Source: Eretmocerus hayati
Taxonomy: Eukaryota; Arthropoda; Insecta; Hymenoptera; Aphelinidae
Length of the DNA: 64,000 nucleotides
Assembly: GCA_029851415.1 (NCBI GenBank)
Contig: CM056744.1
Span: forward strand, 15,445,268 to 15,509,267
Direction: 5' to 3'
Shown: in pieces, positions 32,451 through 44,212 of the stretch
Numbering within the stretch: the stretch's first letter is position 1
Layout: each line of letters starts with the position of its first letter
Program-made: the position numbers and the translations under genes
The notes under the pieces: model-generated
Told to the model about the DNA's origin: nothing
Databases searched by the model: none
What the model saw: only the letters and a program-made list of their open reading frames with translations

Positions 32451-33478
32451 AGCGAAGAATCGATTATTTTGTTTCAGTATTTATTTGATTAACTTTCTAT
32501 TCAGATAAAATTCATTCCATTCGATCATGATAAATTTTGATCTGACGACCTTTGAGTGAGGTTTTAGGTACGTCTAGTAATATTTCGCTCAATATCTTAG
32601 CTGTATGAAGAGTAACAGATCAGGAGATATCTTCTAAAGATAGGTATTATCTGATACTCCAGAAATTCGTGGTCTCGTTATCACCGTCATTGATCACTAC
32701 GATCAGATTTTATCACGAATGAATTCTTATTTTCGATCACGGACCATCCTTGAGAATGAGAGAAGTGCCATAATTCTCTCATATTAGGACAGGAGTTCAC
32801 TCCACAAACATTTTCTCTATATCATATTAACAATAACTCAGAATTTGCGGACTTCATAGCCCTTTTTGACAAGTGTAAGCTAATGAAATATTATTCATAT
32901 GAGAGATTTGCGAATCCATCCGTGACATTTGTTTTTCATTGAGGCGAACTGTCCGAAGATAAAATTCACGTATTCAGTGGACCTACAATTTAAGGTGGAT
33001 TCTGGACCACCTTCTCGAACCGTCTATTTACATCTCGTAAACGTTATTTGATGTATAAGGAGTAATGAATAACCGGAGTGGGTATTCATGCTTCCTTTAC
33101 AAGGAAACTCCATTAATCATATGCATGTACAATTTTTTCGTTATGATCCCATCAAAAAACTGCCTGAACGTTTGCTCAGATCTAAAATTGAAGAAATGAG
33201 CTCAGTGGAGTTATCTTCGTTGTATAGATCTCATGAGAGTAGATCTACATTCTCCACTCCTACGCAAGATTTTGCACGGTGGAGTTGGTATGCTGTTGGC
33301 AGTAAATTTGAGTTTGTAGATATGTCTGGGTTGAAGAAGAACTCACTTGTTGCATTATGGATAGTTATTTGTACTGATTTTATTTGACCATAGCATGAAT
33401 CTCAATTCATTCAAATTATCTAAGAAAAGTTGCAATTTCAAAATCTTGAGATCCCTTCCCAACTCCTCAATTAATCCT
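32451..33478. other. Gene-free stretch; one unassigned ORF
   Basis: A 99-codon + strand ORF (33088-33387) has balanced composition but no recognised domain, and it overlaps the likely 3' end of the next minus-strand gene. The rest is AT-rich without repeats that I can see. Confidence 0.35.
33379..33384 (-). terminator. Poly(A) signal of the amphipathic-helix gene
   Basis: AATAAA on the minus strand, about 100 bases after the TAG stop at 33480-33482. Position and orientation fit a cleavage signal for that gene. Confidence 0.5.
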
Positions 33479-33479
33479 A

Positions 33480-36400
33480 CTATATTCGGCTTTTGATTGA
33501 ATCAGCAACATGATCGACCCGGCGGCCATACTTCTTGTCCACACTGTCTTTTACTCCAGAAATGGCGGCCTCAGCCACATCTTTTACGTCGTCACCTGCA
33601 CCTTCGAAGAAGGATTTGAGATCTTCTTCCACCGCATTAACAATGTTTGGGCTGATCCCAATATGATCCTTGGCAACATCTGACGCCTTGTTGATTACCA
33701 ATTGACCCACGCTCTCAGCAGCATTGACACCTACAGCTAGTGCTCCCGAAGTCAAATTCCCCGCTGCGTTGCTCACCGATTTGATCACTCCTTTCGTTGC
33801 ATCTCGACCAGTATCAACGCTACCTTTTGCAAAATCTACTGCAGCATCCTTCAATTTTGTACCATCGATATTAAGTACGCCATGAACTGTTTCTTTCGCA
33901 GAGTTTGCCACGACGTCCGTCTCCTCGATACCGGCATTTTCTGCAGTATCGACTGAGTCACTAACGAGGCCCTCACCAGCAGATTTCAGAACGTTGGAGC
34001 TACTTTGGACAACGCTGTGACCCACGTCCTGAGCAATCTCCTGTCCGCTATTTATCAGTAAGTTGGTGAAGTTTGATAGATTATCAGTGATAGATTTGCT
34101 GAGGCCTATGGATGCAAGATAGTCGAAACCCGTATTTGCCACGCTTTTGTAAGTGTTACCGACCATGTTGACTGTCTTGTTTATAGCGTCGTCACCCTGG
34201 GACTCGACGTAATTGACAACCTTATCGACTTTTTTCTCGCCTTCGCCCTTAACGTTTTCAGCCTTCTCCGCAATTGTTTCTTTCAGGTGCTCTGATTCAT
34301 TGTCCACAAATCGATTCGCCTCATTTTCAATATCTGTCCTTGCTCTGTTCAAGAATCCACCCGCGGATGGTGCTGAGTCGTGAGTATCTGGTTCCAGAAC
34401 GTTGAAATCATCTTCCTCGTCTCCGTAGGATCTTTTTGGTCTGTCTAGGTTGTTGTAATCTAAATCAAGGCCCCTTCCTTGTAATTCTCCCGAATCCAAA
34501 GGTTCCTGCAAAATTAGTGGGATCAGCGTGTTTCTGATCATTTATGCGAATTCAAGAATTGCATATAAGGAAGGTAGGTTATGTTTGTCTTCTGTGGAGT
34601 TTTTAAGGCGATGCGGTCACCGTGCACCGCTACCATGGACCTTGAAAATACATCTTACATAAAAAGTTTGATGATTCAAAGTGTGAGACGAGTTGTCGAA
34701 TAGTTGTTATTGTCCAACTTGTATTCCTCAATCCGTCGCTTAGCCCAAATCGTAAGAAAATCGGAGAAAAGTGGGAATAACTTGGCCGCGGGGACCTTCT
34801 AACCTATAATATACGCACATTTTCATTCCCAACTTTCTCCGATTCTATTGCAATTTGGGCTTAACGAAGAGCAGACAAATCTAAGTTAGATGATAACAAA
34901 TATTTGTGCGCTCGTCGTTTAGCCCAAATCGCAACAGGATCGGAGAAAGTTGGGAATGATTTTCAGCTTGCATGGTGACCGCATCGCCTTAAGACACTCG
35001 CATCCCGCAATTGTTGGTTATTGTTGGATATCAACGAATGGTGTGGATTGGCGTAAAGTATTGAAAATCACCCGGGGTAGTCACGGAACCAAGTAAATTG
35101 TGTATCCAGTTATTGACTTAAAGGGCATGTAGTGGTAGCCGTGCAACTCGGTCATGGAGTGTTACTCACATCTTACGTGAAAATTTTGATGATACATAGT
35201 TTGAGATGAGTTGTCGGGTCGTTCTCATGACCTAACTTATAGTTTACAGCTCGCCGTTCATCGTAAATTCAAGAAAACTACACAAAAAAGGAGTAAGCTG
35301 TAACGCTGGTGCCTCCTAACCTATATGAATACATTGTACTTCGCACTTTACTCAAATTTTCTTACAATTTGGGCTATCCGACCAGTTTTGCATACAAGTT
35401 AGGCGATAACAATTATGCTACAACTCATGTTATAACTAAACCGAAAGAGAATTTGAGTGCAGTGTGAACAAAATTCGAAAAAAATTCGCAGGGCTAACCA
35501 CACGCCCTTCATCCTCAATGTAAGTCTGTATTTGTTGTTGATTACTGGAGTCCTGACGTTGGAAATCAACGAGAAAATAAGATCCTTCTTCAAATGACCG
35601 CGTGAAATCTCCAAAACTTTAGAGAGTAGCTCATAAAGATTCCAATGCTGTTTTTCTTTTGTGGGATCCTTGTGAAGCGGGAACAACTACTAATTCTTAG
35701 TTGCCTCCTCTTATGGATTTCCAATGGCGGTTATCAAACATCTGCCAAAAAATTGCGTCACCATTGCGAAAAGTGATTGGATGTGGGTGACGGGGTTGTG
35801 GATTGGATGAAAATCATAGAGAGCAATGATTAGTGAGATTTTCATCTTCTTGAATTCTTTGCATACATCTCTTCACAATCATGAATGCTTTGCAGGGTGG
35901 TCAGAAAGCATACATCTAGAGAATTGTCTTTCTTCTATCAATATATTTTTTTGCCGTGTATTTGAAGAGTTTAAACGCTGCATTTTTAGGTTAGAGTAAT
36001 GAAAAATAATTCCACACCATTGTTATCAGAAGAAAATGGTCGCAAAAGAGTGTGTTCCCAAGTGTTCAAATACTGAACGACTTCTTTTGAACCATCTAAT
36101 TACTCATTCATATCAGTAATAATCTAGGAGAACTATTCCAAGTTTAATGATTTTAATTGGGTCATATCAAATTGATGTGACGAAAAGTGGAGCTAAGCAT
36201 GCGCAACTGTTGGATAGAGCAAATCACCTGATCAAACGTATGGTTTCAAGCTGACAATGAAATTTTAAAGAACTTGGGAGAAGTCACTCAACTCTATAAT
36301 CATTGGACATTCGAATGAATCAACCAAGTATCAGCTCTTTGAAGTGATTTCAATAATTTCCGAACGAGAAGCATTTTTTTGCATTCTCGAGCACTTTTGA

Positions 36401-37567
36401 GTTTAGGATTCAAGTTTTGAAAGAATTAGCTCAACATAGTTTTATATTCTTGAATCCTGTATAAGGCGTAGAAAAGTGGCTCCTACACATATCACGAGTA
36501 CTAGGGTGCGGCGAAAAATCAAAATTGTTCAATCTCAACATGTTTGGTGCGGTAAAACCTGTGTATTCATGTGTACATATGAAGCAAATCCTGGCACATA
36601 CTGAGACATGCCATTTTCAGTTTCGGGAATGATAAGAAGTTTCGAACAAAAGTGTATGTAGAGCGCTACTTGCATACATTTTCATTCCAAACTTCAAGTC
36701 TCTTGTCGAGTCCGAAGATGTATCTCAGCATGTGCCAAATTTTTTTTTCCATATGTACACTCGGGAGAAAGCTGAACTGCAGTGGATGTAGCGATCAGTG
36801 ACCGATCGAGATCTTTCGTCTCTCTCGCACTCAAAAGGTTATGGCACGAGTACAAACGAGACGGAAGATCTCGATCGGTCACTGAACGCCACAGCCACTG
36901 CAGTACACCTTCATCCCGAGTGTACATATGAATACACAAGCTTTGTCACTCAGAACATGTTGAAATCCGAAATTTTTCCATTTTTTGGACCACCCTAATG
37001 AGTACGTGGGGCAAAAATTGTAGATGTCTCATGGACTAATGCCATTGGGTTCTGCGAATCAACTCAATAATTGGCTTGCATTTAGATATTTTGAGTTACT
37101 CAAACGTCAAATGGATATCTAAGGAGATACTCAAATTCATTTGAGTCATTCAGATTCTCGCATATCAATTCGCTGTTTCAGATGTAGGATTGAACTGGAT
37201 GAGCTAGTAAAGAGCGATGAGAAAACTGCTACTAATTCATTCTATTGATTGATCAAGCGACGATAGAAATTTTTGTCCCGCGTAAGCGCTCCGATCGCAT
37301 CTATAAGGGATTGGAGCTTGAAATTTACTCTGCCTTAAGACAGATAGATTTTGGTGCCACACTATGAAACTATGCAACCGGATCGTGACTAGGCGCCAAG
37401 ATCCGTTGGCTGCTGATGGAAGGTTATAAGATATATTCCAATAAAATTTCTGTCAAATAGAAATAGCTTACCTTCGTGATTGGTGGAGATCTAAGTCCAG
37501 CACCTTGTGTTCCAAGAGACCCAGTGAACAAGATGACAGATAAGGAAAAAATAATCTTCATCTCCAT
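33480..37567 (-). CDS. Secreted amphipathic-helix protein, paralogue of esterase fusion tail
   Basis: Two exons: 37567-37472 (ATG, 32 codons, donor AAG|GTAAGC) and 34505-33480 (acceptor TTTTGCAG), both phase 0, giving 373 residues. Exon 1 is a signal peptide (K-I-I-F-S-L-S-V-I-L-F). An acidic segment follows with a furin-like R-P-K-R at residues 54-57. From about residue 80 to the end the chain is rich in Ala, Val, Asp, Lys, Asn, Ser and Gly, without Cys and nearly without Pro, in a pattern of amphipathic helices. It aligns collinearly with the C-terminal part of the gene at 44213-59162 (N-T-Y-K-S versus N-T-F-K-S; G-S-V-D-T-G-R versus G-S-I-E-T-G-Q). I recognise no named family; apolipoprotein-like and LEA-like proteins look similar in composition only. 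A TATA-like GATATAAGAT lies near 37690. Confidence 0.85.
34603..34992. mobile_element. MITE with TTAA flanks (in intron)
   Basis: Inverted ends TTAAGGCGATGCGGTCACC lie at 34603 and 34992, in the single intron of the amphipathic-helix gene. Inner inverted copies of TAGCCCAAATCG and CAACTTTCTCCGAT are seen. TTAA at both edges would suit a piggyBac-mobilised element. Its inner GATTCAAAGTGTGAGACGAG block is shared with the repeats at 35110-35400 and 45900-46150. Confidence 0.65.
35100..35405. repeat. Repeat family R2, copy in the intron
   Basis: Contains GTGAAAATTTTGATGATACA followed by TAGTTTGAGATGAGTTGTCG, then ACCTAAC and TTACAATTTGGGCT blocks. Diverged copies are within 34603-34992 and at 45905-46150, near both paralogous genes. 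Confidence 0.55.
36750..36930. mobile_element. 181 bp hairpin MITE (in intron)
   Basis: CATATGTACACTCGGGA begins both arms. The arms match over about 72 bases, including CAGTGACCGATCGAGATCTT, around a short centre. No coding capacity. Confidence 0.8.
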
Positions 37568-38850
37568 GATTTCTTTTTCAAGTTTACCAAACTCAGCAGC
37601 AGCCCGATATCAATTGAAATCGTAGAACTTGTATGTCAAATCCTTGGAATAGTCAATCTATGAAATTTCTGTCTGCCGAGGAAGATCTTATATCGGTTAT
37701 CGATATTACAAACTTACCGAATTCTGATGCTAATTTGAATGACAAATGAAAGTAATGCTCACAAGTGGAACCTGCAGTTGGAATGAACAGCAATGATTGC
37801 AGGGTTACGACTCTTTATGATTCAAATCAAAAATTTCGAACGGAACTGATCAAAAGATCCAAGAGTTGTGGCACAATAATTTCGTTTGATCACGCATCTG
37901 AGCCATGTCAAAATTATTAATTCATCCGTATTACCTCGAGTTTACACTTCGCAAACAAAATCGAAATATATTGAACAAAAATGTAAGAAAGCCATTCAAC
38001 TGGAGCAAATAAGCTAAGAACCTTGAGAAACGTTCACCGTTCGTAAGACATGATTCTTTGACAATATACTCCCTATTGAAATGAGTCAAAGTTCAGGAAG
38101 TTCTATCATTGAAGAAAAGACAAGTGGGTCAATTGACTGATATCAGGTTTGAAAGATTCATGTTCACCAAATCGTACAAAAAAAATTCAGGCAACATTGC
38201 CGGAAAAATTTCGATGGAGTATGTGATCAAATCAATAAATCCGCCTCCCAACTGATGTGGTGACGTAATTCCTATGAATGCGAACGAGTTAATATGGAAA
38301 TGAAAGATTTATGAATCAACGAGAACTTATCCTTCAAGCTTTTTGAAGATATGGATAGTAATTTTATATTCGAGTATGGCGTTTACTCAAGAGATGATCG
38401 AATGAATATGGAATAAAAATGGGAGTTATGTATTCAATTTGAATTGACTTTTGGAGGATAACTTCGTGAACTGTGCAGCTAACTTGAGAGTGAAGTATAA
38501 GGAAGATTTTCATTCTGGTTTTTTTATTTTGGTTGTCTTAAAAACCAGAAATAGTTATAGAAAGGTAGTGTTCTGGGAGTGGATGTTTCATTGGAACTCA
38601 ATATCACACGATAAGATAGCCCTACAAAAAATTAAAGAGCTCCAGGCCATCAGTGTTCTGATAATGTGGATTCCGGAGGTAGTTGGCATCAAGCTTATTT
38701 TGTCTTCAAGATTGTGACCTTTTCCCTTCTGTTGCATTTTGTCTGAAAGATAGGCTAGAATAAGTCATCATAATTAAAATAATTAAAAGCCCAGCCAAAA
38801 TTTGTCCGCCAGCATCTTGCGTAACGGGTTGCCTATGTGGAGGGAGTAAA
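37568..38850. other. 5' flank of amphipathic-helix gene; no gene
   Basis: AT-rich. An 88-codon ORF at 38451-38717 (+) is not recognised. No repeats stand out. Confidence 0.4.
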
Positions 38851-38854
38851 GACT

Positions 38855-39065
38855 GATGGGTGGACGTATGGGTCATGGGTGGGTGAGTGGGGGTTAGTGG
38901 TCAGGTGGGTGGGTTGGTGGATGGATGGATGTACTTGAACTTTGGTGATATCAGTGGAAATCACTAAAGTTCAAGTGAGACATTTCACTGAAATTTCAGT
39001 AAAAACACTGAAGTTTCAGTGAAAATCGACAAAGTTTCAGTGAGAATCACTCAAGTTTCGATGTC
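38855..39065. repeat. GGGTGG minisatellite and TTTCAGTGA palindromes
   Basis: Degenerate GTGGGTGGG-type repeats (38860-38930) are followed by a cluster of short palindromic words such as TTCACTGAAATTTCAGT, ACACTGAAGTTTCAGTGA and AAAGTTTCAGTGAGAATCAC. The same words recur at 47090-47470. Confidence 0.65.
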
Positions 39066-39104
39066 TATTAGATTCTATTAGATGTATATTTCAGTATAAT
39101 TGCG

Positions 39105-40045
39105 TCATGGGAAATTAAATTAATCAAGCGCCTACCAATTTTATCCGTCCGGATGCCTCGTATCGTGGTGGCGTCGTTGGTGCTGTTGGTGGGTCGGTGG
39201 GTTAGTGGGTCCGGTGGGTCCGGTGGTCTGTATTGCTATTGTTGGTGTTGCGTGTGTTGCTGGTGGTGGAAATGCTTCAAAAACAATTCAGCACATTAAA
39301 TTGAGTTACAATTTTGATTTTTTCATTTATTACATTATGTACACGTTTCCCGAGCAGATTGATTCCCGATTGTTAGAAGAAATCATGAATTGTTGTGATG
39401 CCGTGGAGAATACATAATACCCTCAAATTCAACACTACACATGTTGGGAAATGATAGAAACTAAGTAATTCGACTTGAATTGATTCAAGAGATATACGAA
39501 ATTCTGAGTTAATCATAAAATACTTCTGGATATACAACATTCGTGGTATAAACCTGAGTTCCTGCGAAAGGCGTTTTAGATGAATTTTCTGAAAGTATTT
39601 GTTCTTTGCTTTCCTTAGCACTATTTTTCACAACAATTTCCAAATTTTCTTTTGATGTGACTCTTGATAGAGGAGTGTATAATTGCCCATGTGCAAACAC
39701 TGGTGCCGGCAAATATATCCCAACGCTTTCAAATGATTGTCCTTGAGACTTATTTATAGTAATTGCAAATCCGATTCTGAGAGGAAATTGTCGACGTACC
39801 ATAGAGAACGAGATTTCATTCTTTGAGGATTAGACGTTGATTCTTGGAATGAATACCGTATAGTTTTTATTTTTCCCGTTAATGATTTTTGCAAAAATCA
39901 CGCAGGTTTAGGTTAGTGTAGGTCGGTCTCATCCGGTATAGTTCAATCTGGTTCGTTCTTGTTTGGTTTAGTTCACTCTAAGGGAGCCTCATTCGGTCTA
40001 GGTCTAATGCTAAGGTGATGACCTTATTATATTTTTAACGTATAT
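39105..40045 (-). mobile_element. Truncated Helitron, copy 2 (no MITE)
   Basis: Same layout as copy 1 but on the minus strand and without the MITE: leader, helicase end, AATAAA tail, GACCCACC repeats, and the terminal ACGAGGCATCCGGACGGATA block. It serves as the empty-site reference for the MITE insertion in copy 1. Confidence 0.7.
39509..39870 (-). pseudogene. Helitron PIF1-like helicase, C-terminal remnant, copy 2
   Basis: On the minus strand this encodes V-F-I-P-R-I-N-V, a stop (TAA), then a 97-codon ORF from 39802 with R-I-G-F-A-I-T-I-N-K-S-Q-G-Q and L-P-A-P-V-F-A-H-G-Q-L-Y, followed by L-S-R-V. It runs further than copy 1 (to 39509). Only the last helicase motifs are present. Confidence 0.8.
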
Positions 40046-40046
40046 T

Positions 40047-40098
40047 AATTTTATCCTTCCGGATGCCTCGTATTGTGATGGCGTCGCTGGTGACATCA
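40047..40098 (-). repeat. Extra Helitron 3' end abutting copy 2
   Basis: TTTTATCCTTCCGGATGCCTCGTAT-type sequence (here split by a mismatch from the copy 2 end) repeats the terminal block of the Helitron. In minus orientation it comes immediately before the start of copy 2, a head-to-tail layout. Confidence 0.55.
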
Positions 40099-40101
40099 TA
40101 T

Positions 40102-40898
40102 AAGGTAAGTGTGCCTAATTTGCCCCCACTACTTTTGTTTTACTCGCCATTTCAACTCATCTTTATATTTTTTAACGTACTTTAGCTATCATTTTGAAGC
40201 TTGTTCCAAGACCTTCAAAATGAGCTAAGGTACGTCTATTTTCAACAAATTGGAGCCGAGATATCTTGATTCTTGCGAAAGAAGATTTTTTGCGAGTTTT
40301 CAACAGTGTGTTCGTAATTTGCCCCCACAGAAAAATAGGCCTATTTTCATGAGATCATACGGGTATTCCGTATAATCGGGATATCTCGACTCCCAGACCT
40401 CCAAATGAGTCGTACTTTAGCTCATTTTGTAGCTTTTTTACCCCCTTTAGAACTTTTTGAGGTGAATGGATGCATCTTGATGGAACGAGGAACGAGTTTG
40501 GAAAAAGACTATAGGGGCAAATTAGGAACACTGCACTTTTTCTAGTGATATGGGCGTAGAATCGGCTAAAAATCGAATTTTGCAATTCTGCAACAAGCAT
40601 TCTGAAGTTGGGACGAAGACAAAGAAAATGAATTAAAGTACGTTGGAATTGATCACACCCATTTTGTTTGGCATAGCTTTTAGTGACTAACAAAAAAGAA
40701 GTCGAAAGTACCGAAAACCACTTTTCTGTTGTCAGAAATGCGCGGGTCATCTAGGATCGTTCCGAAACGTTTATTTCCTCATATTTTAACGTAACAAACA
40801 CGAAAAAAAATCCGTGGCAGGGTCTGCGGGTGCATACATTTGAGAACTTGAATGGGGGCAAATTAGGGAATGAGTGCAAATTAGGCACAGTTACCTTA
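40102..40898. mobile_element. ~800 bp element with AAGGTAAGTGTGCC inverted ends
   Basis: The left tip AAGGTAAGTGTGCCTAATTT and the right tip (minus strand) AAGGTAACTGTGCCTAATTT match, followed on both sides by GCCCCC. Similar tips are seen at 12985 and 50775. A 131-codon minus-strand ORF inside (40750-40355) has no recognised domain. The element sits between two Helitron 3' ends. Confidence 0.6.
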
Positions 40899-40904
40899 GT
40901 ATCC

Positions 40905-41015
40905 AATTTCATCCGTCCGGATGCCTCGTATCGTGGCGGCGCCGCAGGTGCTGTTGGTGGGTTGGTAGGTTAGAGGGTCAGCGGATCGGTGGGTCCGTGT
41001 TGGTGTTGCTGGTGA
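40905..41015 (-). repeat. Third Helitron 3' end
   Basis: CATCCGTCCGGATGCCTCGT followed by GGCGGCGCCGCAGGTGCTG and GGTGGGT repeats is the same terminal block, minus orientation. No helicase sequence is attached. Confidence 0.55.
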
Positions 41016-41094
41016 TGGCTTTTGACTTATCCGTACGGATTGAGCAGTTGATTTGATGGTTCGATCAGTTGTTATAAGATCCAATCAGTCAAAA

Positions 41095-41765
41095 CTTTCC
41101 TTTTGGATCGATGGGCTGTGGCTGGGGTCGAGTCTGGAGCAGGGGCTGGGGCTGTGACTAAGGATGGAGCTTAGGCTTTTGGGGCTGAGGCTGGGCCTGT
41201 GGCTGAGCTGATGCTAGGACTAAGGCTAGAGCTGAGGCTGGGGCTGACGCTGGGCTGCAGCTGGGGTCGAGGCTGGATCTGGGGCTACGGGTGGAGCTGA
41301 GGCTGGGTCTGTGGCTGAGCTGATGCTGATCAAAGAAAAAATGCACTTGAATGGCCTCCAACCCCAGGTCACCAATAGAGAAATAAAAATTAGTCCTCCA
41401 ATGCCGATTCACAAATTTAACATCATTGATTCATAGCAGAGGGCGATTCAAGTTTGAAAATCGTAATTTGAGGTTGGGCTGTTACTAAGGCTGAGTCTGA
41501 GACTGGGACTGAGGCTGGGACGGGGCTATGGCTGAGGCTAGGAATGAGGCTGGGCATGTCGCTTCGGGTGAGGCTGGGCTGCAGCTGGGTCTTGGGCTAA
41601 GGCTGGGGCTGAGGCTGAGACTGGGGTTGTGGTTAAGGCTAAGGCTGAGACTGGGACTGAGGCTGAGATTGGGACTGAGGCTGGAGCTGTGGCTGGGACT
41701 GAGGCTGGGGCCGTGGATGGGGCGTAGTTGAGGCAGGGGCTAAAGTTGTCGCTAGGGCTGCTGTT
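41095..41765 (+). repeat. Degenerate GGGGCTGAGGCT hexamer array
   Basis: Two blocks (41105-41330 and 41480-41765) of six-base units of the type GGGGCT, GAGGCT, GGGACT and GTGGCT, separated by about 150 bases of ordinary sequence. The open frames through them encode Leu/Gly/Arg or Gln/Pro/Ala strings and are by-products of the repeat. Confidence 0.85.
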
Positions 41766-42109
41766 GGGCAGAATTTTCAGATACTTACTGGAGATTGAGG
41801 AACTTCACTATGCGCAACATCGCACCAGCGTCACAGTCTTTAATCACAGTTACTAGGTTACACCATGGAAATTTCTTTCTCCGGATTCACTGCATTATGA
41901 AATCTTAATGTTTCATTGTTGAACTACAGAAGCGTTTCAGGGGCTTATACCATATCAGAGACTTTTTCAAGCCGGACGAGCGTTAGCGAGGAAGGCAATA
42001 ACACTAGTAAAAATACAACGACCAATGAGAAAATGACCATCCCAACTCTCTGCACTGCAACCTCTGACCTATCGGTATGTGGACGGGGTAACCTTGCGTT
42101 TGGGTACGG

Positions 42110-43055
42110 GCCGACTGATTTACTGATCTGACATATGCCAAGTTGACATGCTGATCTTCCGGATGACCGACAGATCCATTTATTTCATGTATGACTCAAT
42201 GAGCTGTGGATCTTCTGACGTGACATATGATCTCGATTCAACAGCAAACTGATCACCGAGCCCACCAACCTAATGACCTGGTGAACTCCCGAATACGCCC
42301 CGTAATCTTACCTACCATTTGAACTGTTGTCTCGTCAATCTGCTGATGGGCCATTGATTCACCGACCCACTGACCTAATTTGATACTTACATTGTAAGGA
42401 GGAATTCTTTAAGTCAGGTAAAAATCGTATTGAATCACAATAAATCCCTTAACCTTGTAATTTTGATTTTCAGACGATTAGCCTAGTTTTATGAGTTCCT
42501 TTTCACAGTGTTCTAGCCCGTTGTTCTCCTGATCTGACACATGACTCATCGACTTGTTAATCTATAGAAACCTCCCTGATAGACTGCCAACCCTTCGACC
42601 TGCTGTACTTCAGGATGACCCACTGGCTTACCATCAGTGACTTTATCAGTCGGTATTGTGTCAGATCAGTGGGTCGGTAGATCTGCAAATCGTACAATAG
42701 GTCTGTAGATCATGTCAGATCACGTGACTGATGAGGAGAACGTGAAAGATCAGATGGGTGTTTAGTAGACGGTGAGTCAGTAGGCCCATACGGCTTGAGA
42801 ATGTCAGTGGGTTGATGGGTAATCTGAAAGGTCAACGGGTTGGTGGGTTATATGGCAGAGTACCAGGTCGTCCGGTTATACATGAGATCATTAGTTCGGT
42901 AGTTCATATGGCAGGTCACCACGTATACAGGTCACTGAGTCGTGTATCATATCAATGGGTTGGTAGACCTGGGAGGGCACTTAGTCAACAGCTCGATAGA
43001 TCGTTTTGCAAGGCAGTTGGTTGGAATGGTCATCCATTCGTCAAGTGCTAGTTTG
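42110..43055. repeat. Degenerate GGTCAGTGGGT-type minisatellite
   Basis: Long stretch of imperfect units resembling GACCCACTGACC in the first half (42110-42640) and the opposite sense (GATCAGTGGGTCGGTAGATC) in the second half. It resembles an expansion of the GACCCACC tail of the Helitrons nearby. No gene. Confidence 0.6.
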
Positions 43056-43634
43056 TCTTATTGTGGGGTTCTCTAGAAATCACTTCCAGAATCCCGGAAA
43101 CATACATCTTCCCATGAAAGTTCGTGCTTTTCCTGAATTTTGTGTGAAATAAACTTTTTTTTTTGTCAAAGCTGAATGTATGGTGAGAGAATTCAGGCTT
43201 CCCAATCCCTGCTGCGCTTTGACATGATTCGTTATTACATGAGTGTCAAACTCATGTCGAATGAGTCGTATTAGAGATGAATCGTCAGACTAACATAATG
43301 ACAAATGATGATGAACCAACACTCTTCAAGTACAAAATTCTCATCTCTTTTGTGTTTTTTGCACAAAATCTGACAGAAAAGATTCCTGAGTGGTCTGAGA
43401 AATAATTTGTTCATATCGACATATCGTATAGTAAGAATGGTGGAAGAATGGTGAGGAACTATCGTCAATCATTGATGTAGAAGTCTGATCTAGATGATCA
43501 TCAAGTTTTCTTTTCAAATAACAACCATTGACTTTGCAGTCTCGCATGGTAATGAAAAAGATATTTGCTGACCCGTTCCATCTCGTCGCCTGACTCGAAT
43601 CTAGAAAATAAATGATATACTTTTCTAATCAACG

Positions 43635-43719
43635 ATGAAGAATGTACGAATTCCAGGAATCCTGACTGCCTGCCTGATATTTATCCTGCATGGCAAGTCA
43701 TTTAAAGCACGTGCACAGG
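43635..43719 (+). CDS. Possible signal-peptide first exon of an unknown + strand gene
   Basis: ATG at 43635 starts 28 codons with a good signal peptide (basic start, then I-L-T-A-C-L-I-F-I-L), followed by Q and a phase-1 donor CAGG|GTAAAT. The phase and layout copy those of the carboxypeptidase first exon. No partner exon could be recognised downstream on the + strand, where a minus-strand gene occupies the next 15 kb. It may be an orphan exon, or the rest may be beyond the window. Confidence 0.35.
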
Positions 43720-43815
43720 GTAAATTCTAGTTGGCCATATAATTTTATCTAATCTACTTACTCGAGTCAATTGACAATTCAATTTGATCGGACTACAACT
43801 GAGTAGTTAAATTTT

Positions 43816-43821
43816 TTTATT
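43816..43821 (-). terminator. Candidate poly(A) signal of esterase-like fusion gene
   Basis: AATAAA on the minus strand about 390 bases past the stop at 44213. It is the nearest consensus hexamer I see. Confidence 0.3.
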
Positions 43822-44212
43822 CAAGATAAGATAAGTGATGTCAATGAAAGTTTTATACTTGTATGAAAATGTCAGAACAGATGATTAATCATTAGACTGC
43901 ATAATGAGTAGGTCTTGTAAATTTAACTAAACATATTATTTACAACAAATTAATTACATCGTCAGTAATACAAAATATCAATGGGATACTGTGATCTATG
44001 TTTATGATCGGCGCATTACAAGCGATCAGTAATAGGTTTTTCTACTCAAAATATTATCTTGTACGGTAGAATCTTTGTCCAAACTGCAAGATAGGTGACA
44101 CATTTCACTTACAAACGTTCACAAACACGATATGGTATACCATCAAGAATGTTTGCGAGGCAGTGAGAGCTTATTCATTTCACTGGTGCTTCTGTTATTC
44201 TTCTATGAGGTT

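Noticed and set aside
34505..34541. Start of the amphipathic-helix gene at the Met at 34541 as an intronless ORF
   Set aside because: The sequence just before 34505 is a good acceptor (TTTTGCAG), and a phase-matched signal-peptide exon lies at 37567-37472; the Met at 34541 lies in the intron.
41158..41731. Leu/Gly/Arg- and Gln/Pro-rich ORFs
   Set aside because: They translate a degenerate GGGGCT hexamer repeat; no start context or neighbours.
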